A stretch of 64,000 bases of DNA, from the NCBI RefSeq assembly GCF_017406825.1, contig NZ_JAFQXT010000003.1, forward strand, positions 33,154 through 97,153, read 5' to 3'. Positions 43,947-52,692 of the stretch are shown here, piece by piece. Below the pieces are notes generated by a model. That model was not told the origin of the DNA. It worked only from the letters and a program-made list of their open reading frames with translations, and made no database searches. Both the position numbers and the translations under genes were made by a program. Source of the stretch: Methanobrevibacter sp. (GTDB taxonomy: Archaea; Methanobacteriota; Methanobacteria; Methanobacteriales; Methanobacteriaceae). The stretch's first letter is position 1. Each line of letters starts with the position of its first letter.

Positions 43947-45317
43947 ATGTTAAGTAATGATTCTCAAAATAATGTCGAATTAATGCTTGAAAACCCCAGA
44001 AATGCATTAATAAAAATGTCAATACCTTTGATTGTTTCATTGCTTATTTCCAGTTTTTATAATTTAATTGATGCCGCATGGGTTTCAGGCCTTGGAGCCG
44101 ATGCCCTTGCAGGTGTTGGATTTTTCACACCAATATTTATGATTCTAATAGGTTTTGGAAACGGATTAGGAGCGGGGGCCGCCTTTGCATTATCAAAGTA
44201 TCTTGGTGAGGAAAACAAACAAAAAGCGGATAATGCCTCAGTTCATTCGATAATGCTTGATATCATCATCTCATTAGTGGTTACAGCTGCCTTATTGGTC
44301 TTTTTAAATCCGATTTTAAATGCAATGGGAGCGGGTCAGACAATCGGATATGCCACTGATTATGGAATGATTATTATTTTAGGATCTGTTTTCATCATCC
44401 TGTCCAATGCTTTGTATGGCATCTTTAGAGGCGAAGGCGACACTACAAGGCCGATGTATGCAATGATTGCTTCGGCAATCCTGAACATGATATTGGATCC
44501 TATTTTCATCTATGCTCTGAATTTAGGTGTTAGGGGCGCAGCCATTGCAACAATCATCTCATCGATATTCGTGATTTTGATTTTACTGAACTGGTTTTAT
44601 GTTAAAAGAGACACGTATCTGAAGCCCAATTTCAGTAATTTCAATTATGAAAAAGACATTTCAAAGGACATTGTTAAAGTGGGAATTCCCGCCAGCGTCC
44701 AGCTTCTGAACAATGCATTTTTTGCCGCGGTTTTCTCGGCGCTCCTGACATTCGTCGGTTCAACAGATTCGGTTGCAGTCTACTCGACCGGCTGGAGAAT
44801 AGTCACCATCGGCACAACACCTCTGCTGGCAATAGGAACAGCATTAATCAGCGTCATCGCCGCTAATTACGGCGCTAGAAAATATGAAAACATTCAGATT
44901 GCCCACAGGTATGCAATGAAGGTCTCAATTGTCATTGCATTTATCGTAGCGATTCTGACAAACGTTTTTGCAGGAGATATCGCATCAGTTTTCGCTTCAA
45001 CAGGAACTAGCGTAAGGATAGCTGCGGAACTCACAAGCTTTTTGGCATGGATTGTAATATATTATCCGACAATGGCTGTGGGTGTCGCTTCAACATATGT
45101 TTTCCAGGGCATAGGCAAAGGCATAACCGCAATGTTTCAGACAATCATGAGGGAAACAGGATTTACAATATTTTTTGCGGTTTTATTAGGTGTTTTCTTA
45201 GGTTATGGTGTCTGGGGAGCATGGATGGGCATTGTTCTGGGCGAAGTTGTTTCCAATAATATTACTATGGTGTGGGCTGACTGGCAGATAAAAAAATTAA
45301 TGAATATTAATGGTTAG
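43947..45317 (+). CDS. MATE-family efflux pump
   Basis: 456 residues with about 12 membrane helices in two repeat halves. Seen are the N-terminal PRNALIKMSIPLIVSLLISSFYNLIDAAWVSGLGADALAGVGFFTPIFMI, GIFRGEGDTTRPMYAMIASAILNMILDPIFIYALNLGVRGAAIATIIS, and FQGIGKGITAMFQTIMRE. Sodium- or proton-driven export of cationic compounds is the family role. No RBS precedes the ATG and a TATA-like TTTATATTAAATAA lies about 30 bases upstream, so the mRNA may be leaderless. It lies between the two nickel/peptide systems and may export the chelator for them, which is speculation. Confidence 0.86.
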   Translation: MLSNDSQNNVELMLENPRNALIKMSIPLIVSLLISSFYNLIDAAWVSGLGADALAGVGFFTPIFMILIGFGNGLGAGAAFALSKYLGEENKQKADNASVHSIMLDIIISLVVTAALLVFLNPILNAMGAGQTIGYATDYGMIIILGSVFIILSNALYGIFRGEGDTTRPMYAMIASAILNMILDPIFIYALNLGVRGAAIATIISSIFVILILLNWFYVKRDTYLKPNFSNFNYEKDISKDIVKVGIPASVQLLNNAFFAAVFSALLTFVGSTDSVAVYSTGWRIVTIGTTPLLAIGTALISVIAANYGARKYENIQIAHRYAMKVSIVIAFIVAILTNVFAGDIASVFASTGTSVRIAAELTSFLAWIVIYYPTMAVGVASTYVFQGIGKGITAMFQTIMRETGFTIFFAVLLGVFLGYGVWGAWMGIVLGEVVSNNITMVWADWQIKKLMNING

Positions 45318-45928
45318 GCACCATTAATATCTTTCAGATATATCTTTTCATCACAAATGGTCTCTACTAAAGACATGTCGTGACTTACAAGCAGGAATCC
45401 CATTTTTCTTTTTTTGATGATTTTCAAAACTGAATCCAAAATCTGTGCTTGTGTTATTGCATCAAGCATTGTGGTCATTTCATCAGCAATCAGGAATTTA
45501 GTATCCGGATTGAGGGACCTTAAAACGGAAAATCTTTGAAGTTCTCCCCCGGATAATTCTTGCGGAAATCTTGTTAACCATGTTTTCTGAATACCGAATT
45601 CGGCCAAATCTTCATCTTTAACATTCCATGATTCTTCAAGGACTTGTTTCATTCTCCATTTTGGATTCATTACCTTTTCAGGATGTTGATAGATTAATTG
45701 AACAGGTTTGAACCCTTTTTTAGGAAGCGGCTGTCCGTCGAATGTTACGCTTCCTTCATATTTTGTAACATAGCCTGATAGGATTTTACATAATGTGGAT
45801 TTCCCACTACCGCTGTCACCGATCAATCCAATAATCTTTTTGTTGTCCAATTCAAGGTTAACATCTTTCAATAGGTATTTCTTTGCTGAAGGATATTTAA
45901 ATGAGATGTTTGTTGCTTTAAGCTCCAT
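45314..45928 (-). CDS. Nickel/peptide ABC transporter ATPase, NikE-like, system 2
   Basis: 204 residues, close paralog of the protein at 38624: Walker A GDSGSGKST, signature LSGGELQR, Walker B FLIADEMTTMLD, H-loop SHDMSL. It overlaps the next upstream gene by 11 bases. The two ATPases of system 2 form an operon away from their permeases at 50283-52122. Confidence 0.85.
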   Translation of the reverse strand: MELKATNISFKYPSAKKYLLKDVNLELDNKKIIGLIGDSGSGKSTLCKILSGYVTKYEGSVTFDGQPLPKKGFKPVQLIYQHPEKVMNPKWRMKQVLEESWNVKDEDLAEFGIQKTWLTRFPQELSGGELQRFSVLRSLNPDTKFLIADEMTTMLDAITQAQILDSVLKIIKKRKMGFLLVSHDMSLVETICDEKIYLKDINGA

Positions 45929-46877
45929 CTTTCACACCATCCTCATATTTGAAGCATCTGACTCTTTTCTTTCCAAGGTCCAGTAGTTCAGGCCTTTCTT
46001 CTTTGCATCTGTCAAATCTCATTTCGCATCTGTCATAGTAAGGGCAGCCTTTTGGTATTTCCCCATGCAACGGCTGATGGCCTTTGATTATTTCAAATCC
46101 GTTTGCCGGCAGTGCCTTGTACAGGGCCTTTGTGTACGGGTGAAGCAGGTTTTCTCCTTCACCTGAAAAGTCTTCTTTCTGGGCAATCTCTATTACATAG
46201 CCTGAGTAGAATATTCCAATTCTATCTGCCACTTCCAGTGCCGCATGTATGTCGTGTGTGATTAAAAGTACTCCGATTCCATCTTCTTTCATGTGTTTAA
46301 AGTGATTTAAGGTTTCCTGTACTGTCTTTTCATCAAGTCCCGGTGTAGGCTCATCTGCCACAACAAGTTTCGGGTCGGATAGTAATGCTGTTGAAACGAG
46401 TACTCTTCTCGCCATCCCTCCGGATAACTGGAATGGATACATGTCATCTACTTCTGGGCCTAAATTGTAATGCTCAAATATTTCCCTTTGTTTTTGTTTT
46501 TTTACTTTTTTCTCTTCTTCGCTTTCGACATGACCTATGGCCTGGTCTGAAATTTTCATTAAAGGATCTAAGAAGTTAACTGATTGGGGCACGAGCACAA
46601 TGTCTTTTCCTCTCAGTTTCTCTTTATCTTCCTGTGATAAAATTTTACCATTATATTTAATGTTCCCGTTCAGGTTTGCGTTTTCCGGCAATATCCCGAA
46701 TATCGCATGTGCCAGCAGACTTTTTCCGGAACCGCTTGAACCCAATACGGCCAATATTTCACCTTCAGATATATCCAAGGTTAAATCGCTAATAACTTTT
46801 AAATCTCTTTGATTTAAACCTTTTGTATATTGAATGAATGAAATTGAAACATTTTCAACATCTAATACTTTTTCCAT
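45918..46877 (-). CDS. Nickel/peptide ABC transporter ATPase, NikD-like, system 2
   Basis: 319 residues: Walker A GSSGSGKSLLAHAI, signature LSGGMARR, Walker B LVVADEPTPGLD, and the C-terminal Cys tail CPYYDRCEMRFDRCKEER ... RC. It is preceded by a paired operator 88-129 bases upstream, on the side shared with the divergent GNAT gene. The ATG at 46877 has AAAGGTGA before it. Confidence 0.86.
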   Translation of the reverse strand: MEKVLDVENVSISFIQYTKGLNQRDLKVISDLTLDISEGEILAVLGSSGSGKSLLAHAIFGILPENANLNGNIKYNGKILSQEDKEKLRGKDIVLVPQSVNFLDPLMKISDQAIGHVESEEEKKVKKQKQREIFEHYNLGPEVDDMYPFQLSGGMARRVLVSTALLSDPKLVVADEPTPGLDEKTVQETLNHFKHMKEDGIGVLLITHDIHAALEVADRIGIFYSGYVIEIAQKEDFSGEGENLLHPYTKALYKALPANGFEIIKGHQPLHGEIPKGCPYYDRCEMRFDRCKEERPELLDLGKKRVRCFKYEDGVKDGA

Positions 46878-46964
46878 TAAATCACCTTTGTGAAAATCAA
46901 ATGATAACTTTTAAATACTAATTTGTACTTTATCAATATTAAAGTTATTCAAAAATCATTAAAA

Positions 46965-47006
46965 AGTATTACTTTAATTATAAATCTTTTTAATATTAGT
47001 AATACT
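46965..47006. promoter_or_regulatory. Paired operator between system 2 ATPases and GNAT 1
   Basis: AGTATTACT (46965-46973) and AGTAATACT (46998-47006); starts 33 bp apart, and the flanks extend the identity to a 13-bp perfect inverted repeat (AAAAAGTATTACT at 46961-46973 and AGTAATACTTTTT at 46998-47010). A TATA-like TTATAAAT for the GNAT gene lies between the cores. Confidence 0.65.
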
Positions 47007-47027
47007 TTTTCAGATTTGGTGTTTTTC

Positions 47028-47582
47028 ATGAATGTTATCATTAAAGAATTAAGTGCCGATGGAATTGAAGATGTGCAGGAATTCTTATTTAAAATGATTA
47101 AATTGGAGTTTGGCTATGATTATGTTCCTGAATGGCATCAGGATGTAATGAATTTGGATGAATATTACATCAATCCTGAAAAAAATAATTTTTTTGTTGC
47201 CTACCTTGATTCCGGTGAGATTATCGCAACAATTGGAATAAGGGCTTACGACAAGGATTTTCCGGAATTCAGACATTTTTACTCAAAAGATACCACTTCC
47301 AGCATATGGAGATTGTTTGTAGATAGAAGATGCAGGCGATGCGGTTTAGCTTCAAAAATGTTTGCTATTGCTGAAAACTTTGCATATGTAGTTGGATATA
47401 ACGAAATTTATTTGCATACCCATAAAAATTTGGATGGGGCTTTAAGGTATTGGACAAAAATGGGTTTCGTGGTGGTTCTGGATACTAACGATGAACTCGA
47501 AACGGTCCATATGGATAAAAAAATTCGAGGTTTGGAAATCGATTCACCTTCTATTGAGTATCGCCATGCCGTGAAACTATAG
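47028..47582 (+). CDS. GNAT-family N-acetyltransferase 1
   Basis: About 184 residues. Acetyl-CoA-binding signature IWRLFVDRRCRRCGLASKMFAIAENFAYVVGYNEIYLHTH and C-terminal YWTKMGFVVV place it in the GNAT fold. It shares SIWRL, RRxGLA and GYxxIYLHTH with GNAT 2 at 52180, so the two are paralogs. The ATG at 47028 is chosen because the upstream in-frame sequence is the operator. Acceptor unknown; a metal chelator or peptide is possible since both copies flank nickel/peptide transporter genes. Confidence 0.78.
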   Translation: MNVIIKELSADGIEDVQEFLFKMIKLEFGYDYVPEWHQDVMNLDEYYINPEKNNFFVAYLDSGEIIATIGIRAYDKDFPEFRHFYSKDTTSSIWRLFVDRRCRRCGLASKMFAIAENFAYVVGYNEIYLHTHKNLDGALRYWTKMGFVVVLDTNDELETVHMDKKIRGLEIDSPSIEYRHAVKL

Positions 47583-48269
47583 TTTTTTAATGTACTTTTG
47601 TGTATGCGGGCAAGCGAAAATGCATTTTCCGCATACTGTATCCGGTTTTCCCAGGTTTTCCTCTGAAATCTTCAGAGCATATTTTTCACATTTCTTATCA
47701 TCATAGAAGTCGTTTCTTTTGAGTTTATAGTTCCATTCCTTTCCACTTATGGCGCCGCCAAAACATGCTTCCTTGCATTCCATGCATTTTCCGCATTTTG
47801 ATTTCAGTATAGGCTTTCCGGTATCCAATGGAGCATTTGTTAGGACAGAGGATAATCTCAGCGCTGATCCATATTCTTTTGTTGTAAATAATGCTGATTT
47901 TCCAATCCATCCAAGACCTGCGCGTGTGGCTATGGTTTTATGGGGCAATTCAAATGAATTGAACTCTCCAAAATCGGTTCCCAACCTTTTTTTTGTCTGG
48001 GCATATGCGTCATATCCTTTATCGATTAGAAATTCTTCACATTTCATTCCAAGTGCATCTAATCTTGTATTGAGGCTGATTAATTCCTGAAGATATTCGG
48101 GTGTTGGAGCATTCTGCATATTTCTTATTATCTCTTTCGGATAGGTTATGTAAAAGACAACTCCAATTTCCAATCCTTCTTTCGGTGTAAAATTGGTTAT
48201 GTCGGCAAATCCCACTTCAGTGGCGCCATTTTCCGATAGATAATTTTTAAGTTCAAGAGATATGCTCAT
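47577..48269 (-). CDS. QueG-like iron-sulfur protein
   Basis: 230 residues resembling epoxyqueuosine reductase: ATRAGLGWIGKSALFTTKEYGSALRLSSVLTNAPL, then two cluster motifs (CGKCMECKEACFGGAI and CGKCIFACP). It is shorter than bacterial QueG (about 350-380 residues). Archaea make archaeosine rather than queuosine, so the real substrate is probably different; a corrinoid-linked reduction is one possibility. A core AGTATTACT lies 41-49 bases upstream of its start, next to its TATA, placing it in the transporter regulon. Confidence 0.68.
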   Translation of the reverse strand: MSISLELKNYLSENGATEVGFADITNFTPKEGLEIGVVFYITYPKEIIRNMQNAPTPEYLQELISLNTRLDALGMKCEEFLIDKGYDAYAQTKKRLGTDFGEFNSFELPHKTIATRAGLGWIGKSALFTTKEYGSALRLSSVLTNAPLDTGKPILKSKCGKCMECKEACFGGAISGKEWNYKLKRNDFYDDKKCEKYALKISEENLGKPDTVCGKCIFACPHTQKYIKKL

Positions 48270-48309
48270 ATCCCAATATCTAAATTTGATGTTATTTAAA
48301 AGTTAGTTA

Positions 48310-48350
48310 AGTATTACTTTTAATTGAATTTCATAGTTCATATTATTACT
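48310..48350. promoter_or_regulatory. Paired operator upstream of the QueG-like gene
   Basis: AGTATTACT (48310-48318) and ATTATTACT (48342-48350); starts 32 bp apart. On the minus strand the first lies just upstream of the TATA-like TTTTAAATA of the QueG-like gene. Confidence 0.5.
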
Positions 48351-48529
48351 TTTGCGGTAATGTTTTTTGTTAATGTATATATTTTCTTACATCATTTTTT
48401 CTTAACTGTTTATTTTTTTGCTTTGTAAATTATGATGATATTTAATTATCAAGTCAATCTTAAAAGTAATAAATATCTTTTTATATGTATTAAGATAAAT
48501 ACCAAATTAATATTAAAATATTTATAATA

Positions 48530-48570
48530 AGTATTACTAAATGGGGATTTTTCCAGTAAAAGGTAATACT
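48530..48570. promoter_or_regulatory. Paired operator upstream of the system 2 SBP
   Basis: AGTATTACT (48530-48538) and GGTAATACT (48562-48570); starts 32 bp apart. The second abuts the TATA-like TTTTATTTTAATA of the SBP gene. The rest of 48270-48610 (341 bases) holds only AT-rich sequence and one weaker core (AGTAATAAA near 48465). Confidence 0.6.
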
Positions 48571-48610
48571 TTTATTTTAATATGGTTATTTAGTAAAATG
48601 GTGAAAAAAT

Positions 48611-50233
48611 ATGGAAAAGAAAACAATGATGATTATAGGTGCTGTTGCAGTCATTCTCATTGCGGCCATTGCTGCTTTTGCATTTATAGGCGGATCATCA
48701 GATGATGACCCAACACACTTAACAGTAGCAGCCCACAGTAACATTAAGGAACCTGCATCAGGTTTCGACCCACTTACCGGTTGGGGATGCGGACACCAAA
48801 ACTATAATCCTTTAGTACAAAGTTGTTTATTTAAGACAGATGAAAATGGAGATATTGTTCCAGATTTGGCCACTGATTATTCAATCAGCGATGACGGAAA
48901 AACCTGGACTGTAAACATTAGAGATGATGTTAAATTCTCAGACAATTCAACATTCGATGCAAAAGATGTTGCAACAACATTCAACACTGCAAAAGAAACA
49001 GAATCCGATTTGGATTTAACCAATCTTGAAAAAGTAACCGCTAAAAACGATACCTGTGTAGAATTCACTTTAGTAGAACCAAGATCAACATTTATCTATG
49101 ATTTAAGATACGTGGGTATTGTACCTGAAGAGTATGACAATGAAACTTACGGCGAAAACCCTGTCGGTACAGGACCTTATGTATTGGACCACTGGGATAA
49201 AGGCCAACAGGCTATTTTCAAAATAAATGACAATTACTACGGAGATAAACCATACTTCACTCAAATTACCTTATTATTCCCTGAAGAAGCTACATGGTTA
49301 GAACTCGCTAAATCCGGCCAAGTAGATGTTGTGCCTGTTGCAACCTCTGCATTAAACCAAACTGTTGACGGTTATCAATTCGTTGAAAAATCAGCAGGTA
49401 GGGCACAAGGTGTATCTTTCCCTTACCTTGAGGACACAGGTGAGGTCAGTCCTGAAGCCGGTTACAAAATAGGTAATAACGTAACTGCAGATAAATCAAT
49501 AAGACAAGCATTAAATGTCGGAATTGACCGTCAAAAAATGTGTGATGAAATATTTGCAGGTCACGCCACTCCTGAATTCACAAGTGTTGACACTAGAGAC
49601 TACGCAAACGAAAATGCTAAAGTTCAAGACGGTGATGTGGAACAAGCAAAACAAATCTTGAAAGATGGCGGATGGGAAGACACTGACGGTGACGGAATTG
49701 TAGATAAAGATGGTGTAAAAGCATCATTCGACTTATACTACCCACCGGATTATCTTGACAGACAATCACTATCAACTGTATTTGCTGAACAAGCTAAAGA
49801 AATCGGAATTGAAGTAAACCTTGTTGGTGCTGACTGGGATACAATCTATGCAAACATGTACAGCTCAGCTGCATTAATGCAACAAACTTCCCCTGACCCA
49901 TACAAATCAATTTATCAACAATACCACAGTAAAGAAGCAGACGACTTCTATATGAACCCTGGTTTATATAACAACACTGATTCAGATAAACTGATGGAAG
50001 AAGCAATGCATGCAACCGATTTCGATACTGCTAACAGCTTATGGTCTGAATCCGCTCTTGTTAACGGCGGAGGTTGGGGTCCTGCTGGAGACGCTCCATT
50101 CGCATGGCTTGTCAACTATGACTACAACTACTTCATCAAAGACGGCATTGATATTGGTAATCAGCCTGATGGTTTAGGAAACGATGTTTTAATTAATATC
50201 TGTGATTGGACTAGAACCAACTCCACAGCTTAA
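48611..50233 (+). CDS. Nickel/peptide ABC transporter substrate-binding protein, system 2
   Basis: 540 residues, NikA/OppA family, paralog of the SBP at 42106. Anchor MMIIGAVAVILIAAIAAFAFIGG, then AAHSNIKEPASGFDPLTGWGCGHQNYNPLVQSCLFKTDENGDIVPDLATDYSISDDGKTW. Also NIGNQPDG-type C-terminal contacts. The sequence GWGCGHQNYNP near the pocket differs from system 1 (GWGYHDSGTDP), suggesting a different ligand. First gene of the plus-strand SBP-permease-permease operon. Confidence 0.84.
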   Translation: MEKKTMMIIGAVAVILIAAIAAFAFIGGSSDDDPTHLTVAAHSNIKEPASGFDPLTGWGCGHQNYNPLVQSCLFKTDENGDIVPDLATDYSISDDGKTWTVNIRDDVKFSDNSTFDAKDVATTFNTAKETESDLDLTNLEKVTAKNDTCVEFTLVEPRSTFIYDLRYVGIVPEEYDNETYGENPVGTGPYVLDHWDKGQQAIFKINDNYYGDKPYFTQITLLFPEEATWLELAKSGQVDVVPVATSALNQTVDGYQFVEKSAGRAQGVSFPYLEDTGEVSPEAGYKIGNNVTADKSIRQALNVGIDRQKMCDEIFAGHATPEFTSVDTRDYANENAKVQDGDVEQAKQILKDGGWEDTDGDGIVDKDGVKASFDLYYPPDYLDRQSLSTVFAEQAKEIGIEVNLVGADWDTIYANMYSSAALMQQTSPDPYKSIYQQYHSKEADDFYMNPGLYNNTDSDKLMEEAMHATDFDTANSLWSESALVNGGGWGPAGDAPFAWLVNYDYNYFIKDGIDIGNQPDGLGNDVLINICDWTRTNSTA

Positions 50234-50282
50234 ACATTTTTTCCTTTTTTTATTTTTTTAGAATTTAAGGGGGCTCATTTCA

Positions 50283-51272
50283 TTGAATAAACAAAAATTA
50301 GCAAAATATTTTGGTTTCAAGTTTTTACGTTTCATAATATTAATCATTGCAGTTGCAATTTTTAGTTTTGTGTTATTAGATTTATCCCCTATTGACCCGG
50401 TAAATGCTTATCTTAATGGTGCTGCTGTATCTCAAGCACAAAGGCAAATTCTCGAACAGTATTTCGGTACAAGTGTCCCCTTACAAACTAAAATCTATCA
50501 CTGGCTTTTAGATTTGATTCAAGGTGATTTGGGAACTTCATTAATATTTCGTGCTCCTGTCAGGGATGTTATCATTCAAAAATTCATGGCATCTGTTGTA
50601 TTGATGGCAATTTCCTGGATTTTAAGTGGGATTTTGGGTTTTGTTTTAGGCGTATTGGCCGGTAAAAATAAAGGATCATGGATTGATAAAGCAGTTAAAG
50701 TTTACTGTTATGCAATTCAGTCTGCCCCATCTTTTTGGGTTGGAATGCTTGTTTTAATGGTATTTTCAGTTTACTTAGGATGGTTCCCAATCGGATTTGG
50801 TGTGCCTATTGGTGTTAAAAGTACCGATGCAACATTCATGGAATGGGCGGCAAGACTCGTTCTTCCTACATTGACATTGAGTTTAGTCGGTCTGGCGCCG
50901 ATTGCTATGTACACACGTAATGAATTAATTCAGGTTTTATCCTCTGACTATGTATTATTTGCAAAATCCAGAGGTGAAAAAGGTTGGGATTTAGTCAAAA
51001 ATCATGGAATTAGAAATATATTGCTGCCGGCTATCACATTACAGTTCCTGTCTTTTAGTGAATTGTTCGGTGGTGCGGTAATGGTAGAGCAGGTATTTTC
51101 ATATCCAGGAATAGGTCAAACGGCAGTGGCGGCGGGTCTTCAGAATGACGTGCCGTTATTCTTAGGAATCGTTGTTATTAGTGCAATATTCGTATTTGTC
51201 GGTAACCTGCTTGCAGATATTTCATATTACCTGATCGATCCGCGAATTAAGGAGAGTGAGTTCAATGATTAG
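50283..51272 (+). CDS. Nickel/peptide ABC transporter permease, NikB-like, system 2
   Basis: 329 residues; DLSPIDPVNAYLNG, GDLGTSLIFRAPVRDVI, coupling loop LFAKSRGEKGWDLVKNHGIRNILLPAIT and FGGAVMVEQVFSYPGIGQTAVAA. Start is TTG at 50283 with AAGGGGGC upstream. The stop (51270-51272) overlaps the next start by 8 bases. Confidence 0.87.
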   Translation: MNKQKLAKYFGFKFLRFIILIIAVAIFSFVLLDLSPIDPVNAYLNGAAVSQAQRQILEQYFGTSVPLQTKIYHWLLDLIQGDLGTSLIFRAPVRDVIIQKFMASVVLMAISWILSGILGFVLGVLAGKNKGSWIDKAVKVYCYAIQSAPSFWVGMLVLMVFSVYLGWFPIGFGVPIGVKSTDATFMEWAARLVLPTLTLSLVGLAPIAMYTRNELIQVLSSDYVLFAKSRGEKGWDLVKNHGIRNILLPAITLQFLSFSELFGGAVMVEQVFSYPGIGQTAVAAGLQNDVPLFLGIVVISAIFVFVGNLLADISYYLIDPRIKESEFND

Positions 51273-52122
51273 AAAACAAAAAGCGGATGATAAAAAGCAA
51301 TGGTTTTTATATTCTGCAAATCTTAGGACAAAAACTCTCGTAATCATAGCAATTTCCATAATATTTATTGTATCCATTTTCGTTTCAGGGTATTTCATTA
51401 GGGATATTCCCTCAAGTTTTGTAAACGCTAATCAAATGCCCTCCCTGGAACACCTTTTCGGAACCGATTGGATGGGAAGGGACATGTTTCAAAGAACAGT
51501 AGCGGGACTTGGATTAAGTATTATGGTAGGGTTTATTGCTTCAGCGGTAAGTACTTGTATTTCTATTATTTTAGGACTGTTTTCAAGTTTCAACAAATTT
51601 GCAGATGAATTTGTTGCGGGTATAATTGATTTATTCGGTTCAATTCCACATATCCTTTTGATTATTCTTGTTTCCATCATGTTTGGTGGTGGAGTATATG
51701 GTGTTATCATGGGTGTAGGTTTGACTCATTGGACTCCCCTTGCAAGAGTTTTAAGATCCGAAGTAAAAGAGATTAGAACAAAGGAATATATTCATCTGGC
51801 CGAAAACCTAGGCAGATCAAAAATTTGGATTGCAACCAAACACATTTTACCATTAATCATATCTCAAATCATTGTAGGTGTTATTTTAATGTTCCCTCAT
51901 GCAATCATGCACGAAGCGGCAATAACATTTTTAGGATTCGGTTTGCCTCCTCATGAACCTGCTATTGGAGTAATCTTATCTGAATCAATGAATTACCTGT
52001 CTTCCGGATATTGGTGGTTAGCTTTCTATCCTGGTATGTCCTTGTTGATAGTTGTACTGCTGTTTGATTTGATTGGTGAAAATGTAGAAAAATTGCTCAA
52101 TCCTGAAACAGCACAAGAATAA
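51265..52122 (+). CDS. Nickel/peptide ABC transporter permease, NikC-like, system 2
   Basis: About 285 residues; HLFGTDWMGRDMF, coupling loop LRSEVKEIRTKEYIHLAENLGRSKIWIATKHILPLIISQ, MHEAAITFLGFGLPPHEPAIGVILSESMN. The ATG at 51265 is preferred because GGAG lies 10 bases before it, while the GTG at 51256 touches that site. Completes system 2 with the ATPases at 45314 and 45918. Confidence 0.87.
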   Translation: MIRKQKADDKKQWFLYSANLRTKTLVIIAISIIFIVSIFVSGYFIRDIPSSFVNANQMPSLEHLFGTDWMGRDMFQRTVAGLGLSIMVGFIASAVSTCISIILGLFSSFNKFADEFVAGIIDLFGSIPHILLIILVSIMFGGGVYGVIMGVGLTHWTPLARVLRSEVKEIRTKEYIHLAENLGRSKIWIATKHILPLIISQIIVGVILMFPHAIMHEAAITFLGFGLPPHEPAIGVILSESMNYLSSGYWWLAFYPGMSLLIVVLLFDLIGENVEKLLNPETAQE

Positions 52123-52179
52123 GAGAATAAATTATTATTCTCTTTTCATTTCATTTTTTTTAAAATTTTAAGGGATATT

Positions 52180-52692
52180 ATGAATTTCGTTATCAGAGAA
52201 GTTAAAAACAATCATGAAGAAATTGATGCAGTTAAAGAGTTTTTATATGCCCAGATTCTCAATGAATATAGTATTGGCCCAACTCCCAAGTTCCATTATG
52301 ATATTGAGGGGATAGTAGACTATTATATATTGCCGTCCAAAAATAACATTTACATTGCTTTGGAGGGGGATAAAATTATTGCAACGGCCGCCATCAGAGC
52401 TTATGATGTCGATTATGAAATTCTTGAAGGCCTCTATTCAAAGGAGGATACCGCAAGCATATGGAGATTAATGGTGGATGAGAGGTACAGGCGCCATGGC
52501 CTTGCACGCAGATTGGTCAACACTATGGAGGAATTTGCTAGAACAGAGGGCTATGACAAGATTTACCTGCACACTCACAGATATCTCGAATCAGGAATTC
52601 CATTCTGGACCTCAGTCGGCTATGAAATCACAATTGAAGAGGATGATTATGATGAAACCACCCATATGGTCAAATTCCTGAAAGCGGAGTAA
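52180..52692 (+). CDS. GNAT-family N-acetyltransferase 2
   Basis: 170 residues. IWRLMVDERYRRHGLARRLVNTMEEFARTEGYDKIYLHTHRYLESGIPFWTSVGYEI gives the acetyl-CoA loop and C-terminal strand. Paralog of GNAT 1. It follows the system 2 permeases by 57 bases, after a T-rich stretch, so it may be read through or separately transcribed. The pairing of GNAT genes with these transporters is repeated twice in the window. Confidence 0.8.
   Translation: MNFVIREVKNNHEEIDAVKEFLYAQILNEYSIGPTPKFHYDIEGIVDYYILPSKNNIYIALEGDKIIATAAIRAYDVDYEILEGLYSKEDTASIWRLMVDERYRRHGLARRLVNTMEEFARTEGYDKIYLHTHRYLESGIPFWTSVGYEITIEEDDYDETTHMVKFLKAE

Noticed and set aside
46923..47027. 35-residue N-terminal extension of GNAT 1
   Set aside because: It would translate across the operator; ATG 47028 follows the promoter and aligns with GNAT 2.
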